The position numbers were made by a program, and so were the translations under genes. 64,000 nt of DNA from CAIKLP01 sp965279595. Lineage in GTDB: Bacteria > Bacteroidota > Bacteroidia > Sphingobacteriales > Sphingobacteriaceae. Below are positions 44,238 to 52,105 of this stretch, piece after piece. The stretch lies in contig OZ257246.1 in assembly GCA_965279595.1 (NCBI GenBank), positions 310,001 to 374,000 on the forward strand, given 5' to 3'. The number at the start of each line of letters is the position of its first letter. Position 1 is the stretch's first letter. Below the pieces are notes generated by a model, which was not told the DNA's origin, did no database searches, and saw nothing but the letters and a program-made list of their open reading frames with translations.

Positions 44238-44591
44238 TTAGAATTGTAAACCACCTTCTCTAGCACCTTCTGCTAAAGATTTAATTCTACCGTGATATAA
44301 ATAACCGTTTCTGTCGAAAACAACTTTTTCTATACCAGCAGCTTTTGCTTTTTCAGCAATAAGTATTCCTACTGCTTTTGACTGATCTACTTTGTTTAAT
44401 GAAGCATCAACTGCACTTTTCATGCTTGAAGCCGAAGCAATTGTTTTTCCGTTAAGGTCATCAATTACTTGAGCATATATTGCTTTATTACTTCTGTACA
44501 CAGACAATCTAGGCATTTCAGGTGTACCTGTGATGGTTAATCTGATACCTTTTTTGATTCTTAATCTTCTTGAAGACTTAATATTTGCCAT
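44238..44591 (-). CDS. rplR: 50S ribosomal protein L18
   Basis: A 117-residue 5S rRNA-binding protein. The basic start (SSRRLRIKKGIRLTITGTPEMPRLSVYRSNKAIYAQVIDD) and the end (AGIEKVVFDRNGYLYHGRIKSLAEGAREGGLQF) match the family fully. It works with L5 to attach 5S rRNA to the large subunit. The gap to rplF is 12 bases. Confidence 0.98.
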   Translation of the reverse strand: MANIKSSRRLRIKKGIRLTITGTPEMPRLSVYRSNKAIYAQVIDDLNGKTIASASSMKSAVDASLNKVDQSKAVGILIAEKAKAAGIEKVVFDRNGYLYHGRIKSLAEGAREGGLQF

Positions 44592-44603
44592 GACTTCTCT
44601 TAA

Positions 44604-45161
44604 TTATTTTTTAGCTGCTGACTTACCTGCTTTTCTTCTCAACACTTCACCAGCAAACTTGATACCTTTACCTTTATATGGTTCTGGAGCTCTTAGAGAT
44701 CTGATCTTAGCAGCTACTTGACCAATTAATTGTTTATCAATACACTCTAATATGATAGTTGGGTTTTGACCTTTTTCTGCAGTTGTTGTTACTTTAATTT
44801 CACTAGGTAACTCGAATATGAAATGGTGAGAATAACCTAATACTAAATCAAGCAAATTTCCTTGATTAGTAGCACGGTAACCAACCCCAACTAATTCTTG
44901 TGTTACTTTGTAACCTTGAGTTACACCTACAACCATATTATTGATAAGAGAGCGATATAAACCATGCAATGCTTTATGTCTCTTTTGTTCAGTAGGACGG
45001 GCAACAATAATTTGACCTTCTTCTACTTTTACAATAATATCTTTATCAACTTCTTGAGTTAATGATCCTTTAGGACCTTTTACTGTTACAACGTTTTCAG
45101 GAGAAACCGTTAACTCTACACCTTGTGGCAAGGCAATAGGTAATTTTCCAATTCTTGACAT
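44604..45161 (-). CDS. rplF: 50S ribosomal protein L6
   Basis: A 185-residue protein of two repeated alpha-beta domains near the factor-binding site. MSRIGKLPIALPQGVELTV, LHGLYRSLINNMVVGVTQGYKVTQELVGVGYRA and the signature EPYKGKGIKFAGEVLRRKAGKSA are present. The gap to rpsH is 15 bases. Confidence 0.98.
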   Translation of the reverse strand: MSRIGKLPIALPQGVELTVSPENVVTVKGPKGSLTQEVDKDIIVKVEEGQIIVARPTEQKRHKALHGLYRSLINNMVVGVTQGYKVTQELVGVGYRATNQGNLLDLVLGYSHHFIFELPSEIKVTTTAEKGQNPTIILECIDKQLIGQVAAKIRSLRAPEPYKGKGIKFAGEVLRRKAGKSAAKK

Positions 45162-45176
45162 CTCTGCGCTCTCCTA

Positions 45177-45575
45177 TTAATAAATGTAACATAAAACTTC
45201 GCCACCAACATTTTGAAGTCTTGCTTCTTTGTCAGACATAACACCTTTTGAGGTAGATATGATTGCGATTCCTAAACCGTTCAATACTCTTGGCATGCTG
45301 ACATGGTCAGTATATGCTCTTAAACCAGGTTTACTGATTCTTTCAAGTTTCCTGATTGCTGAAGTTTTAGTAATCGGATGGTATTTAAGCGCAATTTTTA
45401 TTGTGCTATCGATACCAGCATCCTCAAACTTGTAATTCGCAATATATCCTTTATCAAAAAGAACTTTTGTGATTTCCTTTTTGATATTAGATGCAGGAAT
45501 CTCGACAACCCGATGGTTGGCCTTGATGGCATTCCTTACTCTTGTAAGATAATCTGCTATTGGATCTGTAGTCAT
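45177..45575 (-). CDS. rpsH: 30S ribosomal protein S8
   Basis: A 132-residue primary 16S rRNA-binding protein. It begins TTDPIADYLTRVRNAIKANHRVVEIPASNIKKEI and ends LNGLGIAIISTSKGVMSDKEARLQNVGGEVLCYIY. S8 represses the spc operon in E. coli by binding its mRNA. Here rpsH is preceded by the longest gap in this part of the cluster (109 bases), which holds a 45-base inverted repeat and a perfect -7 promoter element. Confidence 0.98.
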   Translation of the reverse strand: MTTDPIADYLTRVRNAIKANHRVVEIPASNIKKEITKVLFDKGYIANYKFEDAGIDSTIKIALKYHPITKTSAIRKLERISKPGLRAYTDHVSMPRVLNGLGIAIISTSKGVMSDKEARLQNVGGEVLCYIY

Positions 45576-45619
45576 TTTTTTTCTTAATTCTACTATAATT
45601 CTACTATATAAACTGAAAA

Positions 45620-45664
45620 TTTAGCGGACGGCAAAGATATGAATATTTTTGACCTTCCGCTAAA
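45620..45664. promoter_or_regulatory. Long imperfect inverted repeat between rpsN and rpsH
   Basis: TTTAGCGGA (45620-45628) is the exact complement of TCCGCTAAA (45656-45664). Inside, CAAA/TTTG and ATAT/ATAT also pair, so the whole 45 bases can fold into one hairpin. It surrounds the -7 element of the candidate internal promoter and may be an operator, an RNA structure, or both. Confidence 0.5.
45632..45639 (-). promoter_or_regulatory. Candidate internal promoter (-7 element) for rpsH and downstream genes
   Basis: Minus strand TATCTTTG, an exact TAnnTTTG match, followed by CCGTCC, similar to the sequence after the -7 boxes of the rpsL and tRNA-Gln promoters. No TTG is found at the -33 position. 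The predicted start is near 45625, 50 bases before the rpsH ATG. Confidence 0.5.
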
Positions 45665-45684
45665 ATTCCATAACCTTTTTATAA

Positions 45685-45954
45685 TTACCAACTAGATTTT
45701 GTCACTCCTGGGATCTTTCCAGCAAGTGCCATTTCTCTAAATGTAACCCTTGAAATACCAAATTGACGCATATATCCTCTCGGACGACCAGTCAATTTGC
45801 AACGGTTGTGCAAACGCACAGCGCTTGAATTCTTAGGCAATTTGTCTAATCCTTGGTAATCTCCGGCAGCTTTTAAGTCTGCACGTTTCTGAGCATACTT
45901 ATCAACTAGTCTCTGACGCTTCGCTTCGCGAGCTTTTAATCCTTCTTTAGCCAT
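45685..45954 (-). CDS. rpsN: 30S ribosomal protein S14 (zinc-free, long form)
   Basis: An 89-residue protein, the longer type without the CxxC-CxxC zinc ribbon found in the 61-residue form. AKEGLKAREAKRQRLVDKYAQKR and the signature RLHNRCKLTGRPRGYMRQFGISRVTFREMALAGKIPGVTKSSW are clear. It assembles late into the 30S head. It follows rplE by 5 bases. Confidence 0.98.
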   Translation of the reverse strand: MAKEGLKAREAKRQRLVDKYAQKRADLKAAGDYQGLDKLPKNSSAVRLHNRCKLTGRPRGYMRQFGISRVTFREMALAGKIPGVTKSSW

Positions 45955-45959
45955 TTTAC

Positions 45960-46520
45960 TTAGTTGTTATTTTGATTTTTAAATGGTAAACCAAATGATT
46001 TTAATAATTCCAATGCTTCTTTATCAGTACCTGCGTTAGTTACGAATGTGATATCCATACCAGTGATTTTATTGATTTTGTCAATGTCAATCTCTGGGAA
46101 GATAATTTGTTCTGTAACACCTAAAGTGTAGTTACCACGGCCATCAAAACCTTTATCATTGATACCTTTGAAATCACGAATACGTGGCAAAGCTACAGAG
46201 ATCAAACGATCTAGGAACTCATACATTTGGTTATCACGTAAAGTTACGCGAACTCCAACTGGTACGTTTTTACGCAATTTGAAATTTGAAATATCTTTTT
46301 TCGATTTTGTTGCAACAGCGCGTTGACCAGTTATCATAGTCAATTCTTCAATTGCATTATCGATTAATTTTTTATCTGAAACGGCAGCACCAACTCCTTG
46401 GTTGATACAAATTTTCATCAACTTCGGTACTTGCATGATGCTTTTGTACTGAAATTTTTCTTTTAAAGCAGAAATGATTTCTCCTCTATAAACGCCTTTT
46501 AATCTTGGTTCGTAAGCCAT
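45960..46520 (-). CDS. rplE: 50S ribosomal protein L5
   Basis: A 186-residue 5S rRNA-binding protein contacting P-site tRNA. QVPKLMKICINQGVGAAVSDKKLIDNAIEELTMITGQRAVATKSKKDISNFKLRKNVPVGVRVTLR and GRGNYTLGVTEQIIFPEIDIDKI are characteristic. Its ATG shares one base with the stop codon of rplX (TAATG type overlap at 46520), indicating coupled translation. Confidence 0.98.
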   Translation of the reverse strand: MAYEPRLKGVYRGEIISALKEKFQYKSIMQVPKLMKICINQGVGAAVSDKKLIDNAIEELTMITGQRAVATKSKKDISNFKLRKNVPVGVRVTLRDNQMYEFLDRLISVALPRIRDFKGINDKGFDGRGNYTLGVTEQIIFPEIDIDKINKITGMDITFVTNAGTDKEALELLKSFGLPFKNQNNN

Positions 46521-46861
46521 TATTTTATCACCTCCCCTGATTTTTTTGCAAATCTTTCTAGTTTTCCTTCTGCATTTGCTTTTCTTCCCACACGGGTAGC
46601 TTTGCCTGAAGTAGGATCAACCAACATTACATTTGATATATGTACTGGAGCTTCCATTTTCACGATACCACCTTCAGTATTTTTAGCATTTGGCTTAGTG
46701 TGTTTAGTTACTAAGTTAATACCTTCTACTAGTACGGTGTTTTTCGCTAAGCTCACACTTAATACTTTTCCTTGTTGACCTTTTGAATCTCCAGCAATAA
46801 CTTTGATAGTATCGCCTTTTTTGATTTTCAATTTAGTCTGAGTGTTATATTTTCTTTCCAT
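46520..46861 (-). CDS. rplX: 50S ribosomal protein L24
   Basis: A 113-residue KOW-domain protein, an assembly initiator of the large subunit. KLKIKKGDTIKVIAGDSKGQQGKVLSVSLAKNTVLVEGINLVTKHTKP is the KOW region; GGIVKMEAPVHISNVMLVDP follows. The gap to rplN is two bases and it overlaps rplE by one base. Confidence 0.98.
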   Translation of the reverse strand: MERKYNTQTKLKIKKGDTIKVIAGDSKGQQGKVLSVSLAKNTVLVEGINLVTKHTKPNAKNTEGGIVKMEAPVHISNVMLVDPTSGKATRVGRKANAEGKLERFAKKSGEVIK

Positions 46862-46863
46862 GA

Positions 46864-47232
46864 TTATAATACCTCCGGTGCTAATGAAACAATTTTCATG
46901 AATTGTTTTTCACGTAGCTCTCTAGCAACTGGGCCGAAGATACGTGTACCTCTTGGTTCATCGTTCGCGTTTAATAAAACTGCTGCATTATCGTCGAAAC
47001 GAATATATGAGCCATCTTTTCTGCGCACTTCTTTCTTAGTTCTAACCACTACGGCTTTTGACACAGTTCCTTTTTTGATGTTTCCTGAAGGAATTGCATT
47101 TTTAACAGTAACAACGATCTTATCGCCTACTGATGCGTATCTCTTACCCGTTCCACCTAACACTCGGATACATAATACTTCTTTAGCTCCGCTGTTATCT
47201 GCTACGTTAAGTCTTGATTCTTGCTGTATCAT
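46864..47232 (-). CDS. rplN: 50S ribosomal protein L14
   Basis: A 122-residue protein. MIQQESRLNVADNSGAKEVLCIRVLGGTGKRYASVGDKIVVTVKNAIP, then VVRTKKEVRRKDGSYIRFDDNAAVLLN and GTRIFGPVARELREKQFMKIVSLAPEVL cover the full family length. L14 forms part of the interface with the 30S subunit and binds the RsfS silencing factor. The gap to rpsQ is 2 bases. Confidence 0.98.
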   Translation of the reverse strand: MIQQESRLNVADNSGAKEVLCIRVLGGTGKRYASVGDKIVVTVKNAIPSGNIKKGTVSKAVVVRTKKEVRRKDGSYIRFDDNAAVLLNANDEPRGTRIFGPVARELREKQFMKIVSLAPEVL

Positions 47233-47234
47233 GA

Positions 47235-47507
47235 TTATTTAGCCCTTTCTAAAATTTCAACTACTCTCCAACGTTTGTTTTTACTCAGCGGACGAATTTC
47301 CATAATACTAACCGTATCACCGATATTGCATTCGTTTTTCTCGTCATGAGCCATAAATTTGTTCGTAGTTTTTACGAACTTACCGTAGATCGGGTGTTTA
47401 ACCTTACGCTCGATTGCAACTGTTACAGATTTCTCCATTTTGTTGCTAATCACTTGCCCGATTCTCGTTTTTCTTAAATTTCTTGTTTCTTCCATTTCTT
47501 GAGACAT
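47235..47507 (-). CDS. rpsQ: 30S ribosomal protein S17
   Basis: A 90-residue OB-fold protein and primary 16S rRNA binder. NLRKTRIGQVISNKMEKSVTVAIERKVKHPIYGKFVKTTNKFMAHDEKNECNIGDTVSIMEIRPLSKNKRWRVVEI is the complete domain; about eight extra residues precede it. It lies 9 bases after rpmC. Confidence 0.98.
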   Translation of the reverse strand: MSQEMEETRNLRKTRIGQVISNKMEKSVTVAIERKVKHPIYGKFVKTTNKFMAHDEKNECNIGDTVSIMEIRPLSKNKRWRVVEILERAK

Positions 47508-47516
47508 TTTACAAAA

Positions 47517-47723
47517 TTATTCTGCGCTAGTAATTACTTCTTCGCGTTGTTTTAATTCTGTATTTAATTGAGCGATTGTTTTTCTTAAAGCACGGATAAC
47601 CATAGGGTTCTCAACTGCTGACACAGCATGGCTGAATTTCAACTTAGTTAAGTTCACCTTTTCTTCTTTTATCCTGTCTTTAATCTCTACTGTAGAGAGT
47701 TCTTTAATTTCTGCGTATTTCAT
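47517..47723 (-). CDS. rpmC: 50S ribosomal protein L29
   Basis: A 68-residue helical hairpin protein located near the peptide exit site. MKYAEIKELSTVEIKDRIKEEKVNLTKLKFSHAVSAVENPMVIRALRKTIAQLNTEL is typical, including the conserved basic helix 2. The gap to rplP upstream is 59 bases and contains a small hairpin. Confidence 0.97.
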   Translation of the reverse strand: MKYAEIKELSTVEIKDRIKEEKVNLTKLKFSHAVSAVENPMVIRALRKTIAQLNTELKQREEVITSAE

Positions 47724-47747
47724 CTCTTTTTTTTATTTATTTCAGAG

Positions 47748-47768
47748 GGAATCCTGAGCTAAGATTCC
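47748..47768 (-). other. Small hairpin in the rplP-rpmC gap
   Basis: GGAATC (47748-47753) pairs with GATTCC (47763-47768) over nine bases. It is a modest stem without a T-run directly after it; its role is unclear. Confidence 0.35.
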
Positions 47769-47782
47769 ATGAATACTGTTTT

Positions 47783-48205
47783 TTATGCTTCTGTATAATC
47801 TCTTCTTACTACAAACTTTGTAGCTACTGGAAGTTTTTGTGCAGCAAGACGTAATGCCTCTTTTGCTGTTTCTAATGAAACACCTTCTGCTTCAAAAATC
47901 ATACGTCCTGGTTTAACAACAGCTACCCAATATTCTGGAGCACCTTTACCTTTACCCATACGTACTTCTGCTGGTTTCTTAGTTACTGGTTTATCAGGGA
48001 AGATACGGATCCAAACTTGACCTTCTCTTTTCATGAAACGTGTAACTGCGATACGTGCCGCTTCAATTTGACGACTTGTAATCCAACATTCTTCCAACGA
48101 TTTGATACCAAATGAACCGAATGCTAGTGTAGCGCCACGTTTAGCGTTACCTTTCATTCTGCCCTTCTGCATCTTTCTAAATTTCGTTCTTTTTGGTTGT
48201 AACAT
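47783..48205 (-). CDS. rplP: 50S ribosomal protein L16
   Basis: A 140-residue protein near the A site. MLQPKRTKFRKMQKGRMKGNAKRGATLAFGSFGIKSLEECWITSRQIEAARIAVTRFMKREGQVWIRIFPDKPVTKKPAEVRMGKGKGAPEYWVAVVKPGRMIFE fits the family throughout, including the conserved GKGKG loop whose Arg is hydroxylated in some bacteria. It follows rpsC by 36 bases. Confidence 0.98.
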   Translation of the reverse strand: MLQPKRTKFRKMQKGRMKGNAKRGATLAFGSFGIKSLEECWITSRQIEAARIAVTRFMKREGQVWIRIFPDKPVTKKPAEVRMGKGKGAPEYWVAVVKPGRMIFEAEGVSLETAKEALRLAAQKLPVATKFVVRRDYTEA

Positions 48206-48241
48206 AACTTTACTTTTATATTCCCGTTAACAATCCTCTAA

Positions 48242-49069
48242 TTATTTTGTACTAGGTCTTTTACCACCTCTATTGTTTCCACCACCATTATTTCCACCTC
48301 TTCTATCGCCTGATCCACCTTTATTGTCTCTTCTATCTCCACCTCTACGGTTATCACGGTCTCCTCTTTCTGGACGGTCGCCTGAAACTTCACCTCTTGA
48401 TTTTGTATTTACACTTGCACCGATGTTTGGAGAAAGATCACGTTTTCCATAAACTTCACCTTTACAAATCCATACTTTCACACCAATCTTTCCGTATGTA
48501 GTTAATGCTTCTGCTAATGCATAATCAATATCTGCACGTAAAGTATGCAAAGGAACTCTTCCTTCTTTGTATTGTTCAGTACGAGCCATTTCAGCTCCAC
48601 CTAAACGACCAGAAGTCATGATTTTTATCCCTTCAGCACCCATTCTCATAGTTGATGCAATTGAAGTTTTCATTGCACGACGGAATGAAATCCTTGCTTC
48701 TAATTGCTTAGCTACACCATCAGCAACTAATTGTGCATCAAGTTCAGGGCGTTTTATTTCGAAGATGTTAATTTGAACATCTTTCTTAGTGATTTTCTTT
48801 AATTCTTCTTTAATCTTATCAACTTCTTGTCCGCCTTTACCGATTACAATTCCTGGACGTGCCGTATGAATAGTAATAGTGATACGTTTTAAAGTGCGTT
48901 CGATTACAATTTTTGCAATACCTCCCTTGGAGATACGAGCGCTAATGTATTTACGAATCTTTTCGTCTTCTACTAATTTATCAGCGTAGTTGTTACCACC
49001 GAACCAATTAGAATCCCAACCTTTAATGATTCCTAATCTGTAACCTATTGGATGTACTTTTTGTCCCAT
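48242..49069 (-). CDS. rpsC: 30S ribosomal protein S3 with Arg/Gly-rich tail
   Basis: A 275-residue protein. MGQKVHPIGYRLGIIKGWDSNWFG opens it; the KH domain has GIVIGKGGQEVDKIKEELKK; GRLGGAEMARTEQYKEGRVPLHTLRADIDYALAEALTTYGKIGVKVWICKGEVYG is the C-terminal domain. Residues about 228-275 form a tail rich in Arg, Gly, Asn and Asp (repeated DRRGG and RGG-like units) not found in E. coli S3 (233 aa). S3 lines the mRNA entry channel, so the tail may touch mRNA or other partners (inference). Confidence 0.97.
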   Translation of the reverse strand: MGQKVHPIGYRLGIIKGWDSNWFGGNNYADKLVEDEKIRKYISARISKGGIAKIVIERTLKRITITIHTARPGIVIGKGGQEVDKIKEELKKITKKDVQINIFEIKRPELDAQLVADGVAKQLEARISFRRAMKTSIASTMRMGAEGIKIMTSGRLGGAEMARTEQYKEGRVPLHTLRADIDYALAEALTTYGKIGVKVWICKGEVYGKRDLSPNIGASVNTKSRGEVSGDRPERGDRDNRRGGDRRDNKGGSGDRRGGNNGGGNNRGGKRPSTK

Positions 49070-49075
49070 TTCTAA

Positions 49076-49435
49076 TTAGTTCTTGGTTTCTGATAATTTA
49101 CTGTCTACAACTAACGTAACGTGATTTGATCTTTTACGAATACGGTAACCTCTTCCTTGTGGAGCAGGGCGTAATCTTTTCAATTGACGTCCTCCGTCAA
49201 CCATAACAGATTTCACATATAATTCGCTTTCTTCCATACGAACACCTTCGTTTTTTGCTTGCCAATTAGCGATAGCAGAAAGAAGTAATTTCTCCACACG
49301 TTGTGAAGCTTCTTTAGTGTTGTACTTTAGAATATGTAAAGCATTTTCTACTTTTTGTCCTCTGATTAAATCAACAACCAAACGCATTTTACGTGGTGAG
49401 GTTGGACAATCATTTAATTTTGCGATAGCTTCCAT
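49076..49435 (-). CDS. rplV: 50S ribosomal protein L22
   Basis: A 119-residue protein whose beta-hairpin lines the exit tunnel. LNDCPTSPRKMRLVVDLIRGQKVENALHILKYNTKEASQRVEKLLLSAIANW and the hairpin end GGRQLKRLRPAPQGRGYRIRKRSNHVTLVVD are complete; no change is seen in the macrolide-sensitive hairpin region that would stand out. It lies 6 bases ahead of rpsC and 9 after rpsS. Confidence 0.98.
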   Translation of the reverse strand: MEAIAKLNDCPTSPRKMRLVVDLIRGQKVENALHILKYNTKEASQRVEKLLLSAIANWQAKNEGVRMEESELYVKSVMVDGGRQLKRLRPAPQGRGYRIRKRSNHVTLVVDSKLSETKN

Positions 49436-49444
49436 TTTACTTTC

Positions 49445-49714
49445 TTATTTCTTTTTATCACCTGAGTGTCCTCTGAACGTACGGGTCGGGGAGAATTCTC
49501 CTAACTTATGACCTACCATATTTTCAGTTACGTAAACCGGAATAAATTTATTACCATTATGAACTGCGAATGTATGTCCCACAAAATCTGGTGAGATCAT
49601 AGATCTTCTTGACCAAGTTTTAATTACTGTTTTTTTGCTTGAGTCGTTCATAGTAACAACTTTCTTCTCAAGTGTAAAATCAATATAAGGTCCTTTTTTT
49701 ACTGAACGAGCCAT
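49445..49714 (-). CDS. rpsS: 30S ribosomal protein S19
   Basis: An 89-residue head protein. ARSVKKGPYIDFTLEKKV, then IKTWSRRSMISPDFVGHTFAVHNGNKFIPVYVTENMVGHKLGEFSPTRTFRGHSGDKK is the standard sequence. S19 pairs with S13 at the subunit interface. Its ATG overlaps the rplB stop by one base at 49714, which indicates coupled translation. Confidence 0.98.
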   Translation of the reverse strand: MARSVKKGPYIDFTLEKKVVTMNDSSKKTVIKTWSRRSMISPDFVGHTFAVHNGNKFIPVYVTENMVGHKLGEFSPTRTFRGHSGDKKK

Positions 49715-50538
49715 TATTTCTTCCTTCTTTCAATGATGTAACGATTCGATGATTTCTTTTTGTAGCGAGTTTTGAATCCTTTCGCTAACATTCCGTTTCT
49801 AGAACGTGGGTGACCTCCTGAAGCTCTACCTTCACCACCACCCATCGGGTGATCCACAGGGTTCATCGCTACTGGTCTAGTTCTAGGACGACGTCCTAAC
49901 CAACGGTTTCTTCCTGCTTTACCTAATCTTTCAATTTGGTGATCTGAGTTAGATGATTTTCCGATAGTTGCGATACACTCTGATAAAATCATACGTGTTT
50001 CACCTGAAGGCATTTTGATAATTGCATATTTACCATCACGTGCTGCTAATTGCGCATACGTTCCTGCTCCTCTTGCAATTTTTCCACCTTGTCCAGGACT
50101 CATTTCAATGTTATGAATCAAAGTTCCTAAAGGAATATTTTTTAATGGAAGTGCATTCCCAATTTCTGGTGCAGAACCTTCTCCACTAATGATTTTTTGT
50201 CCAACTGTTAATCCTTCTGGAGCTAAAATATAACGCTTCTCTCCGTCCGCGTAATGCAATAAAGCAATACGTGAAGTTCTATTAGGATCATATTCAATTG
50301 TAGCTACCGTTGCTGGAATAGCATGTTTATCTCTTTTAAAATCGATCAAACGATACGATTTCTTATGACCACCGCCCAAATAGCGCATAGTCATTTTTCC
50401 CGAATGGTTACGTCCACCTGATTTCTTGTGAGAAACAACAAGAGATTTTTCAGGAACGTTAGTCGTAATGTCTGACGTATCAGCACTTACTCTAAAACGT
50501 TGTCCCGGCGTAGTCGGTTTATATCTTTTAACTGCCAT
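49714..50538 (-). CDS. rplB: 50S ribosomal protein L2
   Basis: A 274-residue protein essential for peptidyl transferase centre assembly. VKRYKPTTPGQRFRVSADTSDI at the start, HKKSYRLIDFKRDKHAIPATVATIEYDPNRTSRIALLHYADGEKRYILAPEG in the OB domain and the signature RPVAMNPVDHPMGGGEGRASGGHPRSRNG with the catalytically important His near residue 230 are all present. It follows rplW by 7 bases. Confidence 0.98.
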   Translation of the reverse strand: MAVKRYKPTTPGQRFRVSADTSDITTNVPEKSLVVSHKKSGGRNHSGKMTMRYLGGGHKKSYRLIDFKRDKHAIPATVATIEYDPNRTSRIALLHYADGEKRYILAPEGLTVGQKIISGEGSAPEIGNALPLKNIPLGTLIHNIEMSPGQGGKIARGAGTYAQLAARDGKYAIIKMPSGETRMILSECIATIGKSSNSDHQIERLGKAGRNRWLGRRPRTRPVAMNPVDHPMGGGEGRASGGHPRSRNGMLAKGFKTRYKKKSSNRYIIERRKK

Positions 50539-50545
50539 AACCTAA

Positions 50546-50836
50546 TTAGATGTTATTATAAAAGTCAATCGTGTTACCTTCTGCTAACGATACAATCGCT
50601 TTTTTCACTCTGCCTGTAGTTCCACTAACCACGCCGTTTTTAGTACCACGTGATTTGAATTTACCTGGAGCAATCATAGTGTTTACCGAAAGAACGGAAA
50701 CATTAAACATGGCTTCAACAGCGTTTTTGATTTGTATCTTATTAGCTTTTTTATCTACTACAAATGCATAGCGATTAAACTTATCGCCCATTGCAGCTAC
50801 TTTTTCTGTAAGTATCGGTTTCTTTAATATTTCCAT
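50546..50836 (-). CDS. rplW: 50S ribosomal protein L23
   Basis: A 96-residue protein at the tunnel exit, the docking site for trigger factor and SRP. ILKKPILTEKVAAMGDKFNRYAFVVDKKANKIQIKNAVEAMFNVSVLSVNTMIAPGKFKSRG is the family core. It lies 4 bases after rplD. Confidence 0.97.
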   Translation of the reverse strand: MEILKKPILTEKVAAMGDKFNRYAFVVDKKANKIQIKNAVEAMFNVSVLSVNTMIAPGKFKSRGTKNGVVSGTTGRVKKAIVSLAEGNTIDFYNNI

Positions 50837-50840
50837 TTTC

Positions 50841-51470
50841 TTACTTACTTAATGATTCTTCAATTGTTTTAACTGAACCTGAAGTCAATACTAATTTGTC
50901 AGCATGTAACAAATCATAAGTATTGATATCTGCTGCTGAAATCACTTTAGATTTTTGTAGGTTTCTGCTTGATAAATAAATATTATCACTCACCCCTGCT
51001 AATACCATTAATGATTTTGTTTCAGAAAGTTTCAAGTTATTCATAATGTTAATGAAGCTTTTTGTTTTCGCAGTATCTAAACTGAAATCTTCCAAAACTA
51101 CAATGTCATTATTTTTTGCTTTGTAAGTCAATGCAGACATACGTGCCAAAGCTTTTAATTTCTTGTTCAATTTGAAACTATAGTCTCTTGGTTGTGGGCC
51201 AAATATACGTCCACCACCTTTGAACAATGGACTCTTGATACTTCCCTTACGAGAACCACCAGTTCCTTTTTGTTTGTGCAACTTACGTGTTGATCCAGAG
51301 ATCTCATTACGTTGCTTTGATTTATGAGTTCCTTGACGTTGGTTAGCTAAATATTGCTTAACGTCTAAGTAAATTGCATGATCATTTGGTTCAATACCGA
51401 AAATGGCGTCGGAAAGGGTAACCTTGTTACCTGTCTCTTTTCCTTCTATGTTTACTACCTTAATTTCCAT
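50841..51470 (-). CDS. rplD: 50S ribosomal protein L4
   Basis: A 209-residue protein whose loop reaches the exit tunnel. KQYLANQRQGTHKSKQRNEISGSTRKLHKQKGTGGSRKGSIKSPLFKGGGRIFGPQPRDYSFKLNKKLKALARMSALTYKAK is the conserved loop and helix; the Lys-Gln-Lys-Gly-Thr-Gly-Gly segment is intact. E. coli L4 autoregulates the S10 operon; no such leader can be assigned here. The gap to rplC is 3 bases. Confidence 0.98.
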   Translation of the reverse strand: MEIKVVNIEGKETGNKVTLSDAIFGIEPNDHAIYLDVKQYLANQRQGTHKSKQRNEISGSTRKLHKQKGTGGSRKGSIKSPLFKGGGRIFGPQPRDYSFKLNKKLKALARMSALTYKAKNNDIVVLEDFSLDTAKTKSFINIMNNLKLSETKSLMVLAGVSDNIYLSSRNLQKSKVISAADINTYDLLHADKLVLTSGSVKTIEESLSK

Positions 51471-51473
51471 CGC

Positions 51474-52091
51474 TTATTTCTCCAATATTACATATGAACC
51501 TTTTGCACCAGGGATAGAACCACTTATTACTAATAAGTTTTGCTCTGGATACACTTTTAATACTTGTAAGTTTTGAATTTTCACACGATCACCGCCCATT
51601 CTACCTGCCATGCGCATTCCTTTGAATACACGTGAAGGCCATGATGAAGCTCCTAATGATCCTGGTGCTCTTAGTCTGTTATGCTGACCGTGAGTTGCCC
51701 CACCAACACCAGCAAATCCATGACGCTTAACAACACCTTGAAAACCTTTACCTTTTGAAGTTCCTACCACATCGATAAGATCACCTTCTACGAAAAGTTC
51801 TGCAGTTACTACTTCACCAATGGTTTTTGCCGCATCAAACTTCTTGAATTCAACAAGTTTCTTTTTAGCAGTCGTATTTGCTTTCGCAAAGTGACCTTTC
51901 ATCGGTTTAGACGTATTCTTGTCTTTCTTTTCGTCATACGCTAACTGTACAGCAGCGTAACCGTCGGTTTCAACGGTTTTTACTTGCGTAACAACGCAAG
52001 GACCAGCTTCGATAACTGTACAAGGGATGTTTTTACCATCTACATTGTACACGCTAGTCATTCCTACTTTTTTACCAATTATTCCTGACAT
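51474..52091 (-). CDS. rplC: 50S ribosomal protein L3
   Basis: A 205-residue early-assembly protein. MSGIIGKKVGMTSVYNVDGKNIPCTVIEAGPCVVTQVKT opens it; DVVGTSKGKGFQGVVKRHGFAGVGGATHGQHNRLRAPGSLGASSWPSRVFKGMRMAGRMGGDRVKIQNLQVLKV is the signature region reaching the peptidyl transferase centre. A structured 72-base gap separates it from rpsJ. Confidence 0.98.
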   Translation of the reverse strand: MSGIIGKKVGMTSVYNVDGKNIPCTVIEAGPCVVTQVKTVETDGYAAVQLAYDEKKDKNTSKPMKGHFAKANTTAKKKLVEFKKFDAAKTIGEVVTAELFVEGDLIDVVGTSKGKGFQGVVKRHGFAGVGGATHGQHNRLRAPGSLGASSWPSRVFKGMRMAGRMGGDRVKIQNLQVLKVYPEQNLLVISGSIPGAKGSYVILEK

Positions 52092-52105
52092 TTGTTTTAA
52101 TTTTT

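Noticed and set aside
44228..44266. 13-residue extension of S5
   Set aside because: It would overlap rplR; S5 proteins start near STANIKRVKTTD in this frame, at ATG 44227.
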